Source: Asterionellopsis glacialis
Lineage: Eukaryota; Bacillariophyta; Plagiogrammaphyceae; Rhaphoneidales; Asterionellopsidaceae
Direction: 5' to 3'
DNA length: 64,000 bases
Assembly (NCBI GenBank): GCA_014885115.2
Contig: WKLE02001264.1
Location: 1 to 64,000 of the forward strand
The notes beneath the pieces were generated by a model, which was not told the origin of the DNA, did no database searches, and saw only the letters and a program-made list of their open reading frames with translations. Position numbers and translations under genes: made by a program. Shown piece by piece: positions 10,507 to 20,717 of the stretch (position 1 is its first letter; every line of letters starts with the position of its first letter).

Positions 10507-11624
10507 ATGAAAGTTGTTACACTTAACCAAGGCAATGGTCAAAGCTACCTGCCGCCTCCTATCCTGCTTTAGATTCCTAGTAGGGAAGAGGGAAGAGCAG
10601 AAGCTAGCTAAAGTGCAGTACGCCAAAGTTAGCCTGTTATCTAATTCTGGAGATCAAAACTCTGAAGAAAAGTATACTATGGAGTTCCCGTACTTTAGTC
10701 ATGGATCTCCTAGAAAACTACTGGACTGGTTCAACAATCTGGAACAAGTGATTTGCAGTCAGTGTATCACGACCAGGCCCGCACACTACTCGATGGCACA
10801 TGCCTTACTACATGGTGAAGGCCTGCGTGTATTCAATGCCGTGGCTACCCAGTGTGGAAACAAGACAGTGGAGCACTTCAAGTTGGTCAGTGATGACCTT
10901 AAGAAGCACTTTTTCCCACTTAAGGTGCTTATGAAGCAGAAACACTATATGTGCTGGTTCCTCAGGAAGCCACATGAGCTAACATCCAAAGAGTACCAAG
11001 CTGCTCTCCACACGCTCAATGGCTACTTAGAGAAATTCCCCGGAGAGGACGGAAACTCTAAGCTTTCCAATGAAGAACTACTCAAGATCCTTGAATTCAG
11101 AATTCCTGCTACCGGGAGCAAGGAAATGACATGCCAAGGATTTGACCCTCAGGACAAAGGCCTACCAGGGTTTCTAGAATGTCTGGAACATATGGAAGTT
11201 ATGGACAACATAGGAGATCTGTCAGGCCCTAGAACTAAGGACAAGCCAGCTTGCAAGGATAGGCCAGGATGGTAGAGACCATAAGGCACCTAAAGACAAG
11301 CGCAAGTACTGCAAGATTCACAAGAACAGTTCTCACAATACCAGCAAATGCTGTGCCCTAGACAAGTACATCGATCAACATCAGAAAGATGGCAAAAAGC
11401 AAGAACAGCCCAAGTACAAGCGCCCATGCTACAACAAGAGTGACAAGCAGGAATTGAACGCCATCATGGTTCAAGTCAAAGACTTCTTGACTAAGGACTC
11501 ATCTAGTAAGAACAAACACAAACACGATGATACCAACAAGAAATCTGATGATACCAATAGTGATTTAGAACAATGCTACAACTTCCACTTTGATACCTTA
11601 AGCATCGATAGTGATGAAGAATGA
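10507..11624 (+). pseudogene. gag, element 2 (nearly intact but disrupted)
   Basis: Starts at ATG 10507 with the same N-terminal residues as the 2364 copy. A stop at about 10570 and a shift near 11275 break it; the longest open piece runs to 11275. The CCHC knuckle near 11307-11350 has lost its second Cys (Cys-Lys-Ile-His), whereas the copy at 3187 keeps all four ligands. It is less decayed in the capsid region than the copy in element 1. Confidence 0.7.
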
Positions 11625-11708
11625 GATAATACCCCCATAGCAACTAATGTAGAAAACCAATTATTTAACTACTCTATGCCTAAACATCTGTCTCGCAATA
11701 CTTTCAGA

Positions 11709-12189
11709 GACCTGCATAGGCAAGTTGCAAGACTTGCACAATGATGTCAATCAACTGTAGTACAGACGTACTGTGGCATGATGACATCAATGATGAGGAC
11801 AGACAAAATGACGTCATCAAGCAGACAGATGCAAAAGCACAGTGACACGCTGCGTACATGTGAACGCTGATGTCACAAGTGAAGCGTATTGAAATCCACT
11901 CTGCAGCAGAAGCATGATGCGTCATGCCGGAACATGATGACGCGCTGATCTGGCAGACTCTCATTGGCTGCCTCGGGGAGTTTGGTTCACATGATAAAAT
12001 TGAACTCCATCGGAACCGAACTCTAAGTAGATCGGCTGTAGGATCCCATACTGAAATTAGGTCGAGAAGACGAATCGGTGGATTGTCAGGTATTGTTAGA
12101 GGCTAGTTAAAATAGCTCATAATTTATTCACTCTAACAAACTTAATCTATTTCTCCTATCACTTTTCAAACATTGTTGTCAGCATAGTG
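11709..12189 (+). repeat. LTR-like repeat C
   Basis: Direct repeat of A and B. It contains a perfect palindromic TGACGTCA at 11809-11816 and related TGATGTCA and TGACATCA sites. Its right end, in TTGTTGTCAGCATAGTG, is joined directly to the hairpin element at 12190. Confidence 0.7.
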
Positions 12190-12342
12190 CAGGCCTCCTG
12201 GGATCCTGGATCTCTCCTACCTATCCCTATTTTTACTTAACGATTTGTCATTTATATATTATTCGTTGTCGTATAATATATAAATGTCCAAATCGTCCAT
12301 GCATTAGGGTGAGAGATCAAGGATCCTCTCAGGAGGCCCCTG
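12190..12342. mobile_element. MITE-like hairpin element, 153 bp
   Basis: Nearly the whole element is an inverted repeat. The outer arms, CAGGCCTCCTG...GGATC.TGGATCTCTC and its mirrored copy ending GAGGCCCCTG, pair over about 30 bp. An inner pair, ACGATTTG.ACATTTATATATTAT on both strands, surrounds a short loop near 12265. The middle is very AT-rich and the ends GC-rich. It has no coding capacity. It lies exactly at the end of LTR C; no clear target duplication is visible. Confidence 0.7.
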
Positions 12343-12923
12343 CTCAGGGGTGTGGTGTTGAACACCAGGTTGAACACTCACAGGGGCGCGCAGAGATCAT
12401 GATGGTTGATGGTTCATCAAGGAAAGGGTGAAGAAAGAAACAGGAAGGAAGGAAAGACTCCGAGGGCTGTGGGCACCGCACAATAATAATTAAAAAAAAA
12501 TAATACTCGTAACATTTTATACCAGGACCTACCTGTACCAGGTACAGAATTATGTTACACAGGTAGGAACTCTCCAGAGTTTTAGTACAAGTTACATTAA
12601 ACCTACTGTAGAAATGACAGAAGAGGCAGAAACAAATTCAGACTCGCACATGAGTCGTCACCGGTCACACAAGAATTCGGGATTTACAAGAATTGCTTCT
12701 GTGATGGGTGATGGATGTCTGTGTGTTGTTTTTGATGTGTGTTCTCTATTGGCCCTCTCAGCCATCACTCAAACATCCGCCAACGACATTTTGTTCTCTA
12801 TCATTGGTCCGTCTCGACGTTCTAGAGCTGTCACATTGCTTGAAATTCTAACACCTCCGGTGCTAACCGCACTACACCACCGAAAAAAATCACTTTGACA
12901 ATATTGTAGCCCTCACCTAAAGT
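12343..12923. other. Intergenic; presumed promoter of the Mini-III gene
   Basis: No convincing gene. It holds a short direct repeat (GTTGAACAC twice at about 12357-12378), an A-rich run, and a palindrome-like motif TACCAGGACCTACCTGTACC at 12520-12539 that belongs to a family seen elsewhere in the window. An open frame at 12614-12898 has no recognisable domain and is not called. Confidence 0.6.
12520..12545. repeat. Palindrome-family motif (GTACCAGGTAC / CCTACC)
   Basis: AGGACCTACC is followed by TGTACCAGGTAC. This is the most 5' member of the dispersed intergenic palindrome family. Confidence 0.5.
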
Positions 12924-14448
12924 ATGAGGACACAACCACTTTCAAGTTTTCAAAAAAAGAAATGGCTTTCATTGATCGAAGGTCTCGCAAAATCACTCTT
13001 GGTTTATTCACTGCTTGCAGTATCTAAAGTTGAAGCATTCACAAATCGGAATCAAATTTCTAGAATAATTCTGGAGAACAGAGATTACATAAGTACTTTT
13101 GCAACACCAGCTTTGCTGTTTCGCTCTAGTGTAATTTTACATAAGGTTCCAATGCAACCTGGTGACCCCAATGCTGACTATGTGGCTCCACAGGTGGAAA
13201 CAAAGCTGGAAGATGAGGAAAATATAGAACCTTTGCCTCTTGCTATTCCATCATCGTCCTTGACAGAACTACTTCGACCTCCACCATCTTGCAACGTCAA
13301 TCAAATGGGACCAACAGCCATGGCTTACATTGGTGACATAGTTTATGAGCTATTTGTAAGATCGAAATATGTATGGCCGCCTAGGAAAATGTCAGATTTG
13401 CAGCAAAAAGTAGTCGGTTTCGTTCGAGGTATGTTGTCTTTTTATCTAGAGTATAATACGTACCTACCGAAGCCCCCCCCCCTTCGCACTCTATTACTCC
13501 TTCTGGCTTAGAACCTACTCACTCCACAACTTCTTTTATTCGTCTTTTCTTAATATTTCCAGCCGAATATCAATCCGGTTTACTTGATAAGTTGGTCGAG
13601 GCTTGTTTACTGTCTCCCAAGGAAGAACAAGTTCTGATGCGTGGTAGAAATTCGAAAACTCAATCAAGATATCGTCGGAATTCACCTGCCTATCAAGATT
13701 CAACAGCTTTTGAAACTGTACTAGGTTATTTATATATTACCGATGTTGAACGTTGTCAAGTTTTGTTCAATTGGATCGATGCATATTTGGATGGTGATGA
13801 TGATCGTATGAATATACCCTCCACCACCACCCTGGATGAACTATTACGTCCTCCGATAATGTCTAATGTCAACCAAATGAGTCCTGCAGACCTTGCATTT
13901 ATCGGTGACGTCTTGTATGAAATATTCATTCGATGCCGTCATGTATGGCCACCCCGGAAAACATCTGATATGCAGGTGCAGGTTGTATCTCTTGTTCGAG
14001 GTATGTGAATGGCCCTCTATGAACAAGAAAAAAGCTCGCTCAAGGACACCGCTAATCACATAGCGCCAGTGTATCTTTCCATATCGAGTTTTTGTCACGA
14101 TTCAATCGAAACTAACTTTTTTTCCCTTCATTCATTCACATTTGAAACGCTTTGAACCAATCATGCACATGTACAGCTGAATATCAATCTGAATTGTTGG
14201 TAGAATTGACAGAATCTTTTCCATTATCAACTATGGAAATGCAAGCTTTGAGTCGTGGTCGAAATGCCTTCAAACCTACATCTGCCAACCAACGTGCATT
14301 GATACGAGAGTTTCAAGATGCTAATTCACTCAAAGCATTGCTGGGGTATTTGTATGTGAGCGACCAATATCGTTGTGAAGATATGTTAAATTGGATTGAC
14401 GCACATTTGATGCGTCAACAACAGCAAAAGCAACTAAAAGACAATTAA
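12924..14448 (+). CDS. Tandem Mini-ribonuclease III-like protein, plastid-targeted
   Basis: Three exons: 12924-13428, 13563-14000 and 14177-14448, all GT-AG and both phase 1, giving 404 aa. Residues 1-38 are a basic stretch plus a hydrophobic signal peptide ending Val-Glu-Ala|Phe, an ASAFAP-like junction that predicts import into the complex plastid. Two copies of a Mini-RNase III domain follow. Each has Asn-Val-Asn-Gln-Met, then (Ala)-Tyr/Phe-Ile-Gly-Asp-x-x-Tyr-Glu with the catalytic Asp (about residues 138 and 284), then Arg-Gly-Arg-Asn and Gly-Tyr-Leu-Tyr. Mini-III enzymes lack the dsRNA-binding domain and act as dimers in rRNA and intron RNA processing. Here one chain may supply both halves. 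Both introns lie at the same site in each copy, so the exon-intron unit was duplicated. The family call is firm; plastid location is inferred. Confidence 0.85.
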
Positions 14449-14638
14449 AAAACCAATTGTATAGCCAACTGCAGCCTTTCTAATGTAGGTAAAAATATTT
14501 TCTGTTTAGCGAGGTATCATGCCGATCACGACGTAAAGAGTCTTATGATGATCGTATCTGATATCTAATTACATATAATGCATTATATAGTGTCTGTGGT
14601 CTGTTTGACAGAGTGTAGCATCATAATTGGAATTAAAT

Positions 14639-15144
14639 TCATGTTACCAGGGATGAGCAATCACGAATTTGAATCGTTTCATGGGGGCAAGATGTTAACA
14701 CTTCCTGAAGGGATGATAAAAGTTGTTCATCATTGATATTTTCAGAACGGAACAACAATCTTTTGTATGCCTGTATCTCCTCACACAGGGCACCGCTTAA
14801 ATAAAGCCTCCCTTCTTTTGATAAATCATTAGATTGATGTTTTGTTACAGTTACATTACCTCCGCGTCTAGTAACATTTCCAAATCGAGCAGTTCCATTT
14901 AGCCTTGTACCACCACCATCACTACCAGTGATGATAATATTGTTTTTGGGAAAAAGTCGTTCCAGATCATCCCAATCCTTTACAAGATGTTCTCTACGGA
15001 TGGCAAGAAGACGATGTGGACCTTGTGCGTTTAATTTTTTAGACATTTTTTTCATTCTTTCTTCATAAAAACGATACCCTAGAGCATTATGAGTTGGACA
15101 TGGGACATCTCCGGAAGCGACATAATATGCAAGACTTTGACAGG
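14639..15144 (-). pseudogene. C-terminal fragment of a sulfotransferase-like protein
   Basis: Read from 15144 downward, the frame is open through Cys-Gln-Ser-Leu-Ala-Tyr-Tyr, Gly-Tyr-Arg-Phe-Tyr-Glu-Glu-Arg-Met and Leu-Leu-Ala-Ile-Arg-Arg-Glu-His-Leu to a stop at 14639. These blocks resemble the C-terminal end of stramenopile sulfotransferase-like (P-loop) proteins. A possible splice acceptor (CCAACAG) lies just before 15144, but no matching upstream exon with a P-loop was found, so it looks truncated. It could also be the last exon of an undetected gene. The start Met at 15055 is unlikely to be real. Confidence 0.4.
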
Positions 15145-15735
15145 CTGTTGGGGGTAGTCAGCGGGACAGAAAAGCATTGAAACTGATGATTTTGCTTTGC
15201 CATACTGATCGCGAAAGAAAACTAACAAAGATGGACGTAACGTGCGGGCAGCGGGTCACCAACAGACCCACCGGTGTCTTGCACAAGTAGAGCACCGGCT
15301 CACTCAACAACCCGCCTCTCGAATCCACGATGGAGAACGTGGTCGCCCCACGTTGCGACACCATAAACGTGCTTCAATGAGCACTTGAACCTGTATCAAA
15401 TCTGTGTGTCCTTAAGCTTTTCAATGATACAAACACATAATGAAACTGGTGATTTATTAGACATTAAGTTTACCATACAAATATGTAAATTCAAGTTGTC
15501 AACAATTTTTAACATATTCTAACTTTTTTGAGCGAAGATCCAGAAAATTCTTTTCCATATCTTCAATCTCGAGACATTAAAGCCATGTTCCACGTATCTC
15601 CTCTAAATTATTAATCAGCAATAGGTGTAAATCATAAAGACACTGCTACTTTGTACGCCAATAGGTGAACATGCAATGCTGAGCAACAAAGATGAACTAT
15701 TCAGGTTCTATGTAAGGATACCGGAACCATGAATT
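15145..15735. other. Intergenic, with a GC-rich island
   Basis: 15205-15365 is clearly richer in GC than its surroundings and is open on the minus strand for about 68 codons without a recognised domain; it may be remnant coding DNA. The rest, to 15735, is AT-rich 3' flank of the glycosyltransferase-like gene. Confidence 0.4.
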
Positions 15736-16980
15736 CTACATGTTTTTTTTCGTCCATTCTTTCAACATGTTCTTCATCCAGGTACCCCTATAAAATGTCA
15801 TACCGAATCTATCAAATTGATGAACTTGCGGCGAAGGTTTGCCATCAAAATTCAGAACATAACCAGTTTTGGGATCTATTAAGTTGTACTTTGAAGGCAT
15901 CCAATCACGCCAATTCTTTTCTTCAGCTTCTCCATGAAAACCGTTTGCATTTACCCACCCTTCTGCCTCATTCAAATCTTTTCCGTGACCGTTTGCAAGT
16001 GCCTGTTTAATGACTTCACGGAAAACTATGTTGGCTTCAACCCCAACTACATGAATGGGACCAGTGCGATGAGGAATAGCAACAGCATTAGGCAATCGAC
16101 CAGAATAATACAAATAGTTGTGTATCGATTGGTCATCGCCCACCATATCAGAGCGGCATTCTTTATGATCTTTCCAGTAGTCAAACTCTTCAACCATGAC
16201 TTTAATATATTCTAGAATACCCTCTCGAGATCCCATAGTACTACCACTGCAAATCATAGGTTTGGGACCAAATTTATAGTTACGACACAATTTGACAGGA
16301 ATATCGGTAAGCCAGTGCTCAGTTGTGACATTTGGAAAAATTTCTTCAAACAACATGAGTTTACTATTGGCAGGATCAGTTACAGCCTGGAAAGGGTCAC
16401 TCTGAAAATATGCATCTCTTGTATCTGTCAGCATGACACCATCGGTACATTCTTTGCATTCATTCAACCAATCCATTGCTAAAGGGAAACGACCCCATTG
16501 AATTTTGTAATCGGGATATGCTTCAGCGCATTTCTGGTTTACCGACGGATTTCCATTGTGTTGAGTATAATTGTAATATGTGCATTTTTTAGCTAGTTTC
16601 ACTGTCTTGGTGGTAACATTGTTCACTTCAAGGTACTTTTGAGCATCGGGTGAAATATTCGGTGCCACACCTAATATAATGTGGCCATTGTAACCTGTAG
16701 CACGAAGACTCCCGACAAATACTTGATAGATATCCAAGCTGTACCCTGCGGCAAGTGCAATAACTGCACATTTAGAGGAGTCCCATTTTTTACTGCTGCT
16801 TGCTGGAGCTGAGATTACCCCCCCTGTCAAAAGGTAACTTTCATCAGATGGGGTGATGAGAAAAATTATCAATGTTGTAAAAAGACAGACTAAGCCTATC
16901 ACTAGTATTCCAGCCAAGGAGGTTAGACGTCTGTTTGATATCCATCTTCTAGTAAGGGACGTCTTCTGTATTTTCACCAT
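15736..16980 (-). CDS. Type II membrane glycosyltransferase-like protein
   Basis: Single exon, 414 aa, ATG at 16980. A short basic cytosolic tail is followed by one membrane anchor (about residues 22-43), then a lumenal domain with several Asn-x-Thr/Ser sites. Leu-Thr-Asp-Thr-Arg-Asp-Ala-Tyr-Phe-Gln (about 196-205) resembles a DxD-type metal and nucleotide-sugar site, and Gly-Asp-Asp-Gln-Ser near residue 285 lies in a position common in GT-A fold enzymes. The topology fits a Golgi-resident sugar transferase. The exact family and substrate cannot be assigned from sequence alone. It is transcribed divergently from the cyclin gene across about 1.16 kb. Confidence 0.65.
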   Translation of the reverse strand: MVKIQKTSLTRRWISNRRLTSLAGILVIGLVCLFTTLIIFLITPSDESYLLTGGVISAPASSSKKWDSSKCAVIALAAGYSLDIYQVFVGSLRATGYNGHIILGVAPNISPDAQKYLEVNNVTTKTVKLAKKCTYYNYTQHNGNPSVNQKCAEAYPDYKIQWGRFPLAMDWLNECKECTDGVMLTDTRDAYFQSDPFQAVTDPANSKLMLFEEIFPNVTTEHWLTDIPVKLCRNYKFGPKPMICSGSTMGSREGILEYIKVMVEEFDYWKDHKECRSDMVGDDQSIHNYLYYSGRLPNAVAIPHRTGPIHVVGVEANIVFREVIKQALANGHGKDLNEAEGWVNANGFHGEAEEKNWRDWMPSKYNLIDPKTGYVLNFDGKPSPQVHQFDRFGMTFYRGTWMKNMLKEWTKKNM

Positions 16981-17130
16981 TGCAGCAGTTCTTTGTATCT
17001 ACCGTCCTTGTATTGTAATGATGACAAAGTCTACTTCAAATTCATAGAGCGAGACAGCGGGAATGCAATGCGAAATTTTGCGAGACTAGATCCTTAGAGG
17101 AATGGACTAGTCTACTCATAGTCAAGGACT

Positions 17131-17168
17131 CTCTACTAGAGGACTACCAGTCTGGTAGGACCTACCAG
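17131..17168. repeat. Palindrome pair CTCTACTAGAG / CTGGTAGGACCTACCAG
   Basis: 17131-17141 is CTCTACTAGAG. 17152-17168 has 8-bp perfect arms around one base. Both motifs recur in other intergenic regions of the window. Confidence 0.7.
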
Positions 17169-17703
17169 TAGGATCCTAGAGAGCACCAACATTTTTTATC
17201 GAAACAATGGTTGCTGTATTCTCGCGTATCCTTTTGCTTTGCTGGGACCTCAAATCGAAATCTCAAATAAATAATAATCATGCACTGCTGAGAGTTCCGA
17301 ACACAATATTATTATTATACGGAAAAAACCATCGCACTTCCCAACGTTCAAATCTCTGTCGTTCCGAATTTCTCGCCCCTCCAACGGGGTATGTGCCCTG
17401 AAATGTGTTGCGCGATCCATCGAGTGGGTCATCCGTCTGTACTGTGTTCTTTTGCACCTGTCCCGTTGTCTTTCATACTTAGTATATAGTACATATATCA
17501 TACAAGCAAGATTTAATACAATACCATACAAGGTAAGGTACAACTCACCTCTATATGATCTTGTCTAGACTACACAGTATGCCTCTAAATATCAACATAT
17601 AGTACTAAATATACTACAACACGGCTTTTAGTAAGAAGAGTTTCGTTTATACGTTTGGAGGACGCTAATGGAACCAGGCGTGTATTGCCCCCTTCGAGCC
17701 ATC

Positions 17704-17721
17704 CTCTACTACCTAGTAGAG
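17704..17721. repeat. Palindrome CTCTACTACCTAGTAGAG
   Basis: 8-bp perfect arms around CC; a longer version of the CTCTACTAGAG motif at 17131, 31060 and 41646. Confidence 0.7.
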
Positions 17722-18139
17722 TCTACGCTGTGTATGGAGATGAGAGCGGTGTCTTGTTTGTCCCGAGTCCTGAACGAACTGCGCCATGTCTCTCACGTAG
17801 AAACACGTAAATCAATGTACCATCTACGTTGATTTCAATACTACACTTACGCATTAACCGTACTGCGCCAATTTTCGGGCCCACAATTTTCCCTCTCACA
17901 GAGACAAATTTCAAATAATTTGGTCGTACTCCTTGTTGCGCCATCAGAAATTTGTCACACTAGTCCAATAATTTACAGCAGTCCTACCCTGAACTCCTAC
18001 ACATTTACAGGACACAGCCTTGATGGATACGCACATAGTTTGAAGGACCTCATCGCTATTTCATCAGAGGTCTACACTGAATACCGATTTCATTTTGGGG
18101 ATTTTTTCTGAACCTACAAACAGTCAAAGAAGCGAAATC

Positions 18140-20101
18140 ATGGCTAACTCAACTCAAGAACGTTCTCGTCACAATGGGAATGTGCTACGACGATCATCTC
18201 GTTTACAGGTACTAGACCATGAAGCAAGTTTCTCTCATATGGAAGTAGAACCTACCAACAAAGTTACAACAGTTATTAGTTCGTCTCCATCCGATGTTAC
18301 TTTGCTGTCAGAAGATATGAACCAAGGGAAAGTAGGTAGAAGAACCGTTAGCACCAGTTGTGATTCTGATTCTGAAAACTCATCTTCTTCATCGTCTCCG
18401 TCGTCATGTGCCGACAAGACAGCATCATCATCATCTACATACTTTTCACAAGAAGCCACCTTAGGAAACCGATACTCAGTGGTAGAATCCTCTTGGAGTG
18501 AACGTGGCACATCGGTGGCAGCACCGTCATCTACTGTTTCCACTCATAGACACCGTAAACGACTTGCAAACATCCAGAACAATAATCCTTACAACAAAAG
18601 AGCATTAGATGGCAATCACGACAAACCTAAGAAGCGAAGTCGAAGACGATCACCTCGATTACATAATGCAGCAGATACCACCGCAGTAAATGCAACCTTA
18701 TCATCCAAACAACCTCATTCAAACAAAAAACAAATCACTATGCCCACCACTTCCACTGTCACTCCAGAAATAACTGCGCTTACGGCTACTACTACTACTT
18801 CTTCAAATCTTACTACGAAGCAGCAAAAGAATATTACTGTACAGAAAGACCGACGACCTTTACGTATTTTGCCTCGAGGTGTGGTTGATTTGTATCCTAC
18901 GTCTTTGTCCTGTCAAAGAAACTGTGATTGTGGATTGAATCATTGTTCTGGTGCATCTCTCTCCGAATCATTTCTTTCAACTTATGGATTAGAATATTCC
19001 GAAAAACTTAAATTGGCAGAAGAACAACAGCAACAACAGCGCTCTTGTAAGACAACCACTGCTAGTTCATCCAACAACTCATTTTGGAAAACATCACCAT
19101 CATCGACTGATCATATGAATCCTGAAATGGAATACATGAGTCGTCAACCACATTTAACACCTAAAATGCGTGCCATTCTAATGGATTGGTTGATTGAATT
19201 AGCTGAAGAATACAAACTTCATTCAACAACACTCCATCTAGCAGCTACATTGGTAGATCAAGTTTTAGCATTGAAAAAGAATCCAAGGGATGAACAACCA
19301 TGTATCTCGACGGCTAAGAACAACAAAGTCGAATCTGACTTTATTGTCAAACGAGAACAACTGCAATGTTTAGGATGGTACGTTGTTAATGAATGTGTCA
19401 ACTGTGTGATGTTTTAGCCTATTACCTTTCCTTTCGCTTCTTGTTCCAACAATACAATTTACCACTCTGTCCTTCTCTTTCCTCTTTTCTTTTACAGTTC
19501 TTGCATGTGGATTGCGTGTAAAATGGAAGAAATCGAACCCATGAGTGTGGATGACTTTGTGTACATTTCGGATAGTTCGTATAACAAGGAAGAAATCGCC
19601 AATATGGAGCTCTCTGTCTGTATGTCACTTCAATTTCATTTACAACATATTACACCTGTATCCTTCCTTCATGAATATCTTCGTGCGAGTCAAGAAGAAT
19701 CGCACATGAAAACTGGTGCGACAGGAACTGCCTCCTCTTGTTGTATGGCCAAAATTCAACATTCACTTTTAGAACATATGGTATTGTATTTGTTGGAATT
19801 ATCACTTTTACCCTACGAACTTGTCACACACAAACCAAGTTTAGTCACAGCTGCAGCTGTATACTTGGCACGTGCTACCTTGGGCTTGCGTGATGCAGAT
19901 GGACGTATTTGGTCTAAATCATTGCAATATTATACGGGATATGATTTAATTGATTTAGAAGAAACGGTCATGTGTCTTCACAAACATCAATGTGAAGCAG
20001 AAGAAACAGAATTAAAAAGTGTCTTTACCAAGTATAGTACACCCAAATACAATCGTGTCAGTTTCAAAACTGCACTTCAATCAACAGACCTTGGATTTTA
20101 A
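18140..20101 (+). CDS. A-type mitotic cyclin
   Basis: Two exons, 18140-19377 and 19498-20101 (GT-AG, 120-bp intron), 613 aa. The start is the first ATG (18140). The N-terminal 330 residues are Ser/Thr-rich and basic, with bipartite Lys-Arg clusters (nuclear signal). The cyclin N-domain begins with Tyr-Met-Ser-Arg-Gln-Pro and Met-Arg-Ala-Ile-Leu-Met-Asp-Trp-Leu-Ile-Glu-Leu, then Glu-Glu-Tyr-Lys-Leu, closest to cyclin A. The intron splits the Leu-Gly-(Cys-Ser)-Cys-Met-Trp-Ile-Ala-Cys-Lys motif, restored by splicing. The C-domain ends near residue 590. It should bind and activate a CDK in S/G2/M. No unambiguous Arg-x-x-Leu destruction box was pinned down. Confidence 0.85.
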
Positions 20102-20717
20102 AATCTCGGCAAGCAAGTGAGAAAACGTAAAGAGAAGTTCTCCCCTCCTCAAAAAACGAACAAAATTTATCATAAGAAACGGTCCGATTATGAGGAGTAA
20201 TGTTGACGCACACATTGACACATCATGATCATTGACGATTAGCTAGTCTACCGTAACGATAAAATTTTTATAACACAAAAAACAATACAGTCCCTGCCCA
20301 ATCAACAAACAAAAACATACCAAATAATGAAAAAGTAAAATCTTGAATATAGAGAGATTTTTTAAAAACACAACAAAGACATCTTTTACTTCACGAAAGT
20401 ATATTACTAATACACAATTTCCTATAGAGTCAATTTACTGTTTGCCTAGTATACGATGTCATGGATCTTTGATTTTCCCAGATTGCCACAGTCACCTGGA
20501 AAGAACTACGTGTGCATTCGGTTGGATTTCTTGTATGGCAATCTCCACAATGTCTACACTAAACGTAGATCGCCTCACATGATCATTTTCACGAAATTGC
20601 TGGCCCACTCTTGTCGTCTATTTGAAGACGTTCTGCATGTAGATAAGCACAACTACTTTCGCAGCACCGTCAGGAGTGACACAACCAGAGTCATCCCGAA
20701 TCTATAAAAGAACAGAA
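20102..20717. other. Convergent 3' region of cyclin and EEP genes
   Basis: Holds the 3' flanks of two convergent genes. 20456-20707 is open on the plus strand (83 codons) and 20627-20707 on the minus strand; neither shows a domain. A good pyrimidine tract with AG lies right after the EEP stop, but no donor at a plausible distance supports an extra exon. Confidence 0.5.

Larger units (their letters stand above)
9951..12189 (+). mobile_element. LTR-gag-LTR derivative (element 2, internal deletion)
   Basis: LTR-like repeat B, gag and LTR-like repeat C in direct order, with almost all of pol missing. The gag 3' flank runs to a block CTGCATAG at 11711-11718 that in element 1 (3579-3586) continues into protease; here it switches directly into LTR C. 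The shared GCATAG at the junction suggests a microhomology-mediated deletion. The result resembles a short non-autonomous derivative. B may also serve as the 3' LTR of element 1, giving a tandem LTR-int-LTR-int-LTR array. Confidence 0.65.
16981..18139. other. Divergent intergenic region rich in short palindromes
   Basis: Serves as upstream DNA for the glycosyltransferase-like gene (minus) and cyclin (plus). Three perfect short inverted repeats occur here: CTCTACTAGAG, CTGGTAGG-A-CCTACCAG and CTCTACTA-CC-TAGTAGAG. Open frames at 17250-17543 and 17723-17944 show no domain and are not called. Confidence 0.55.

Noticed and set aside
12614..12898. 94-codon frame before the Mini-III gene
   Set aside because: No domain, mixed composition, and it lies in what should be the promoter; not distinguishable from a chance frame.
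17250..17944. Two short minus-strand frames in the cyclin upstream region
   Set aside because: No coding signature, no ATG-based context, and they overlap palindromic repeats.
18095..18139. Upstream extension of the cyclin start
   Set aside because: The frame is open, but the first codon there is TTG; ATG 18140 is the first true start.
20456..20707. 83-codon frame between the cyclin and EEP genes
   Set aside because: Antisense to the EEP 3' flank with no domain; a 34-bp intron that would extend the EEP protein is too short to be credible.
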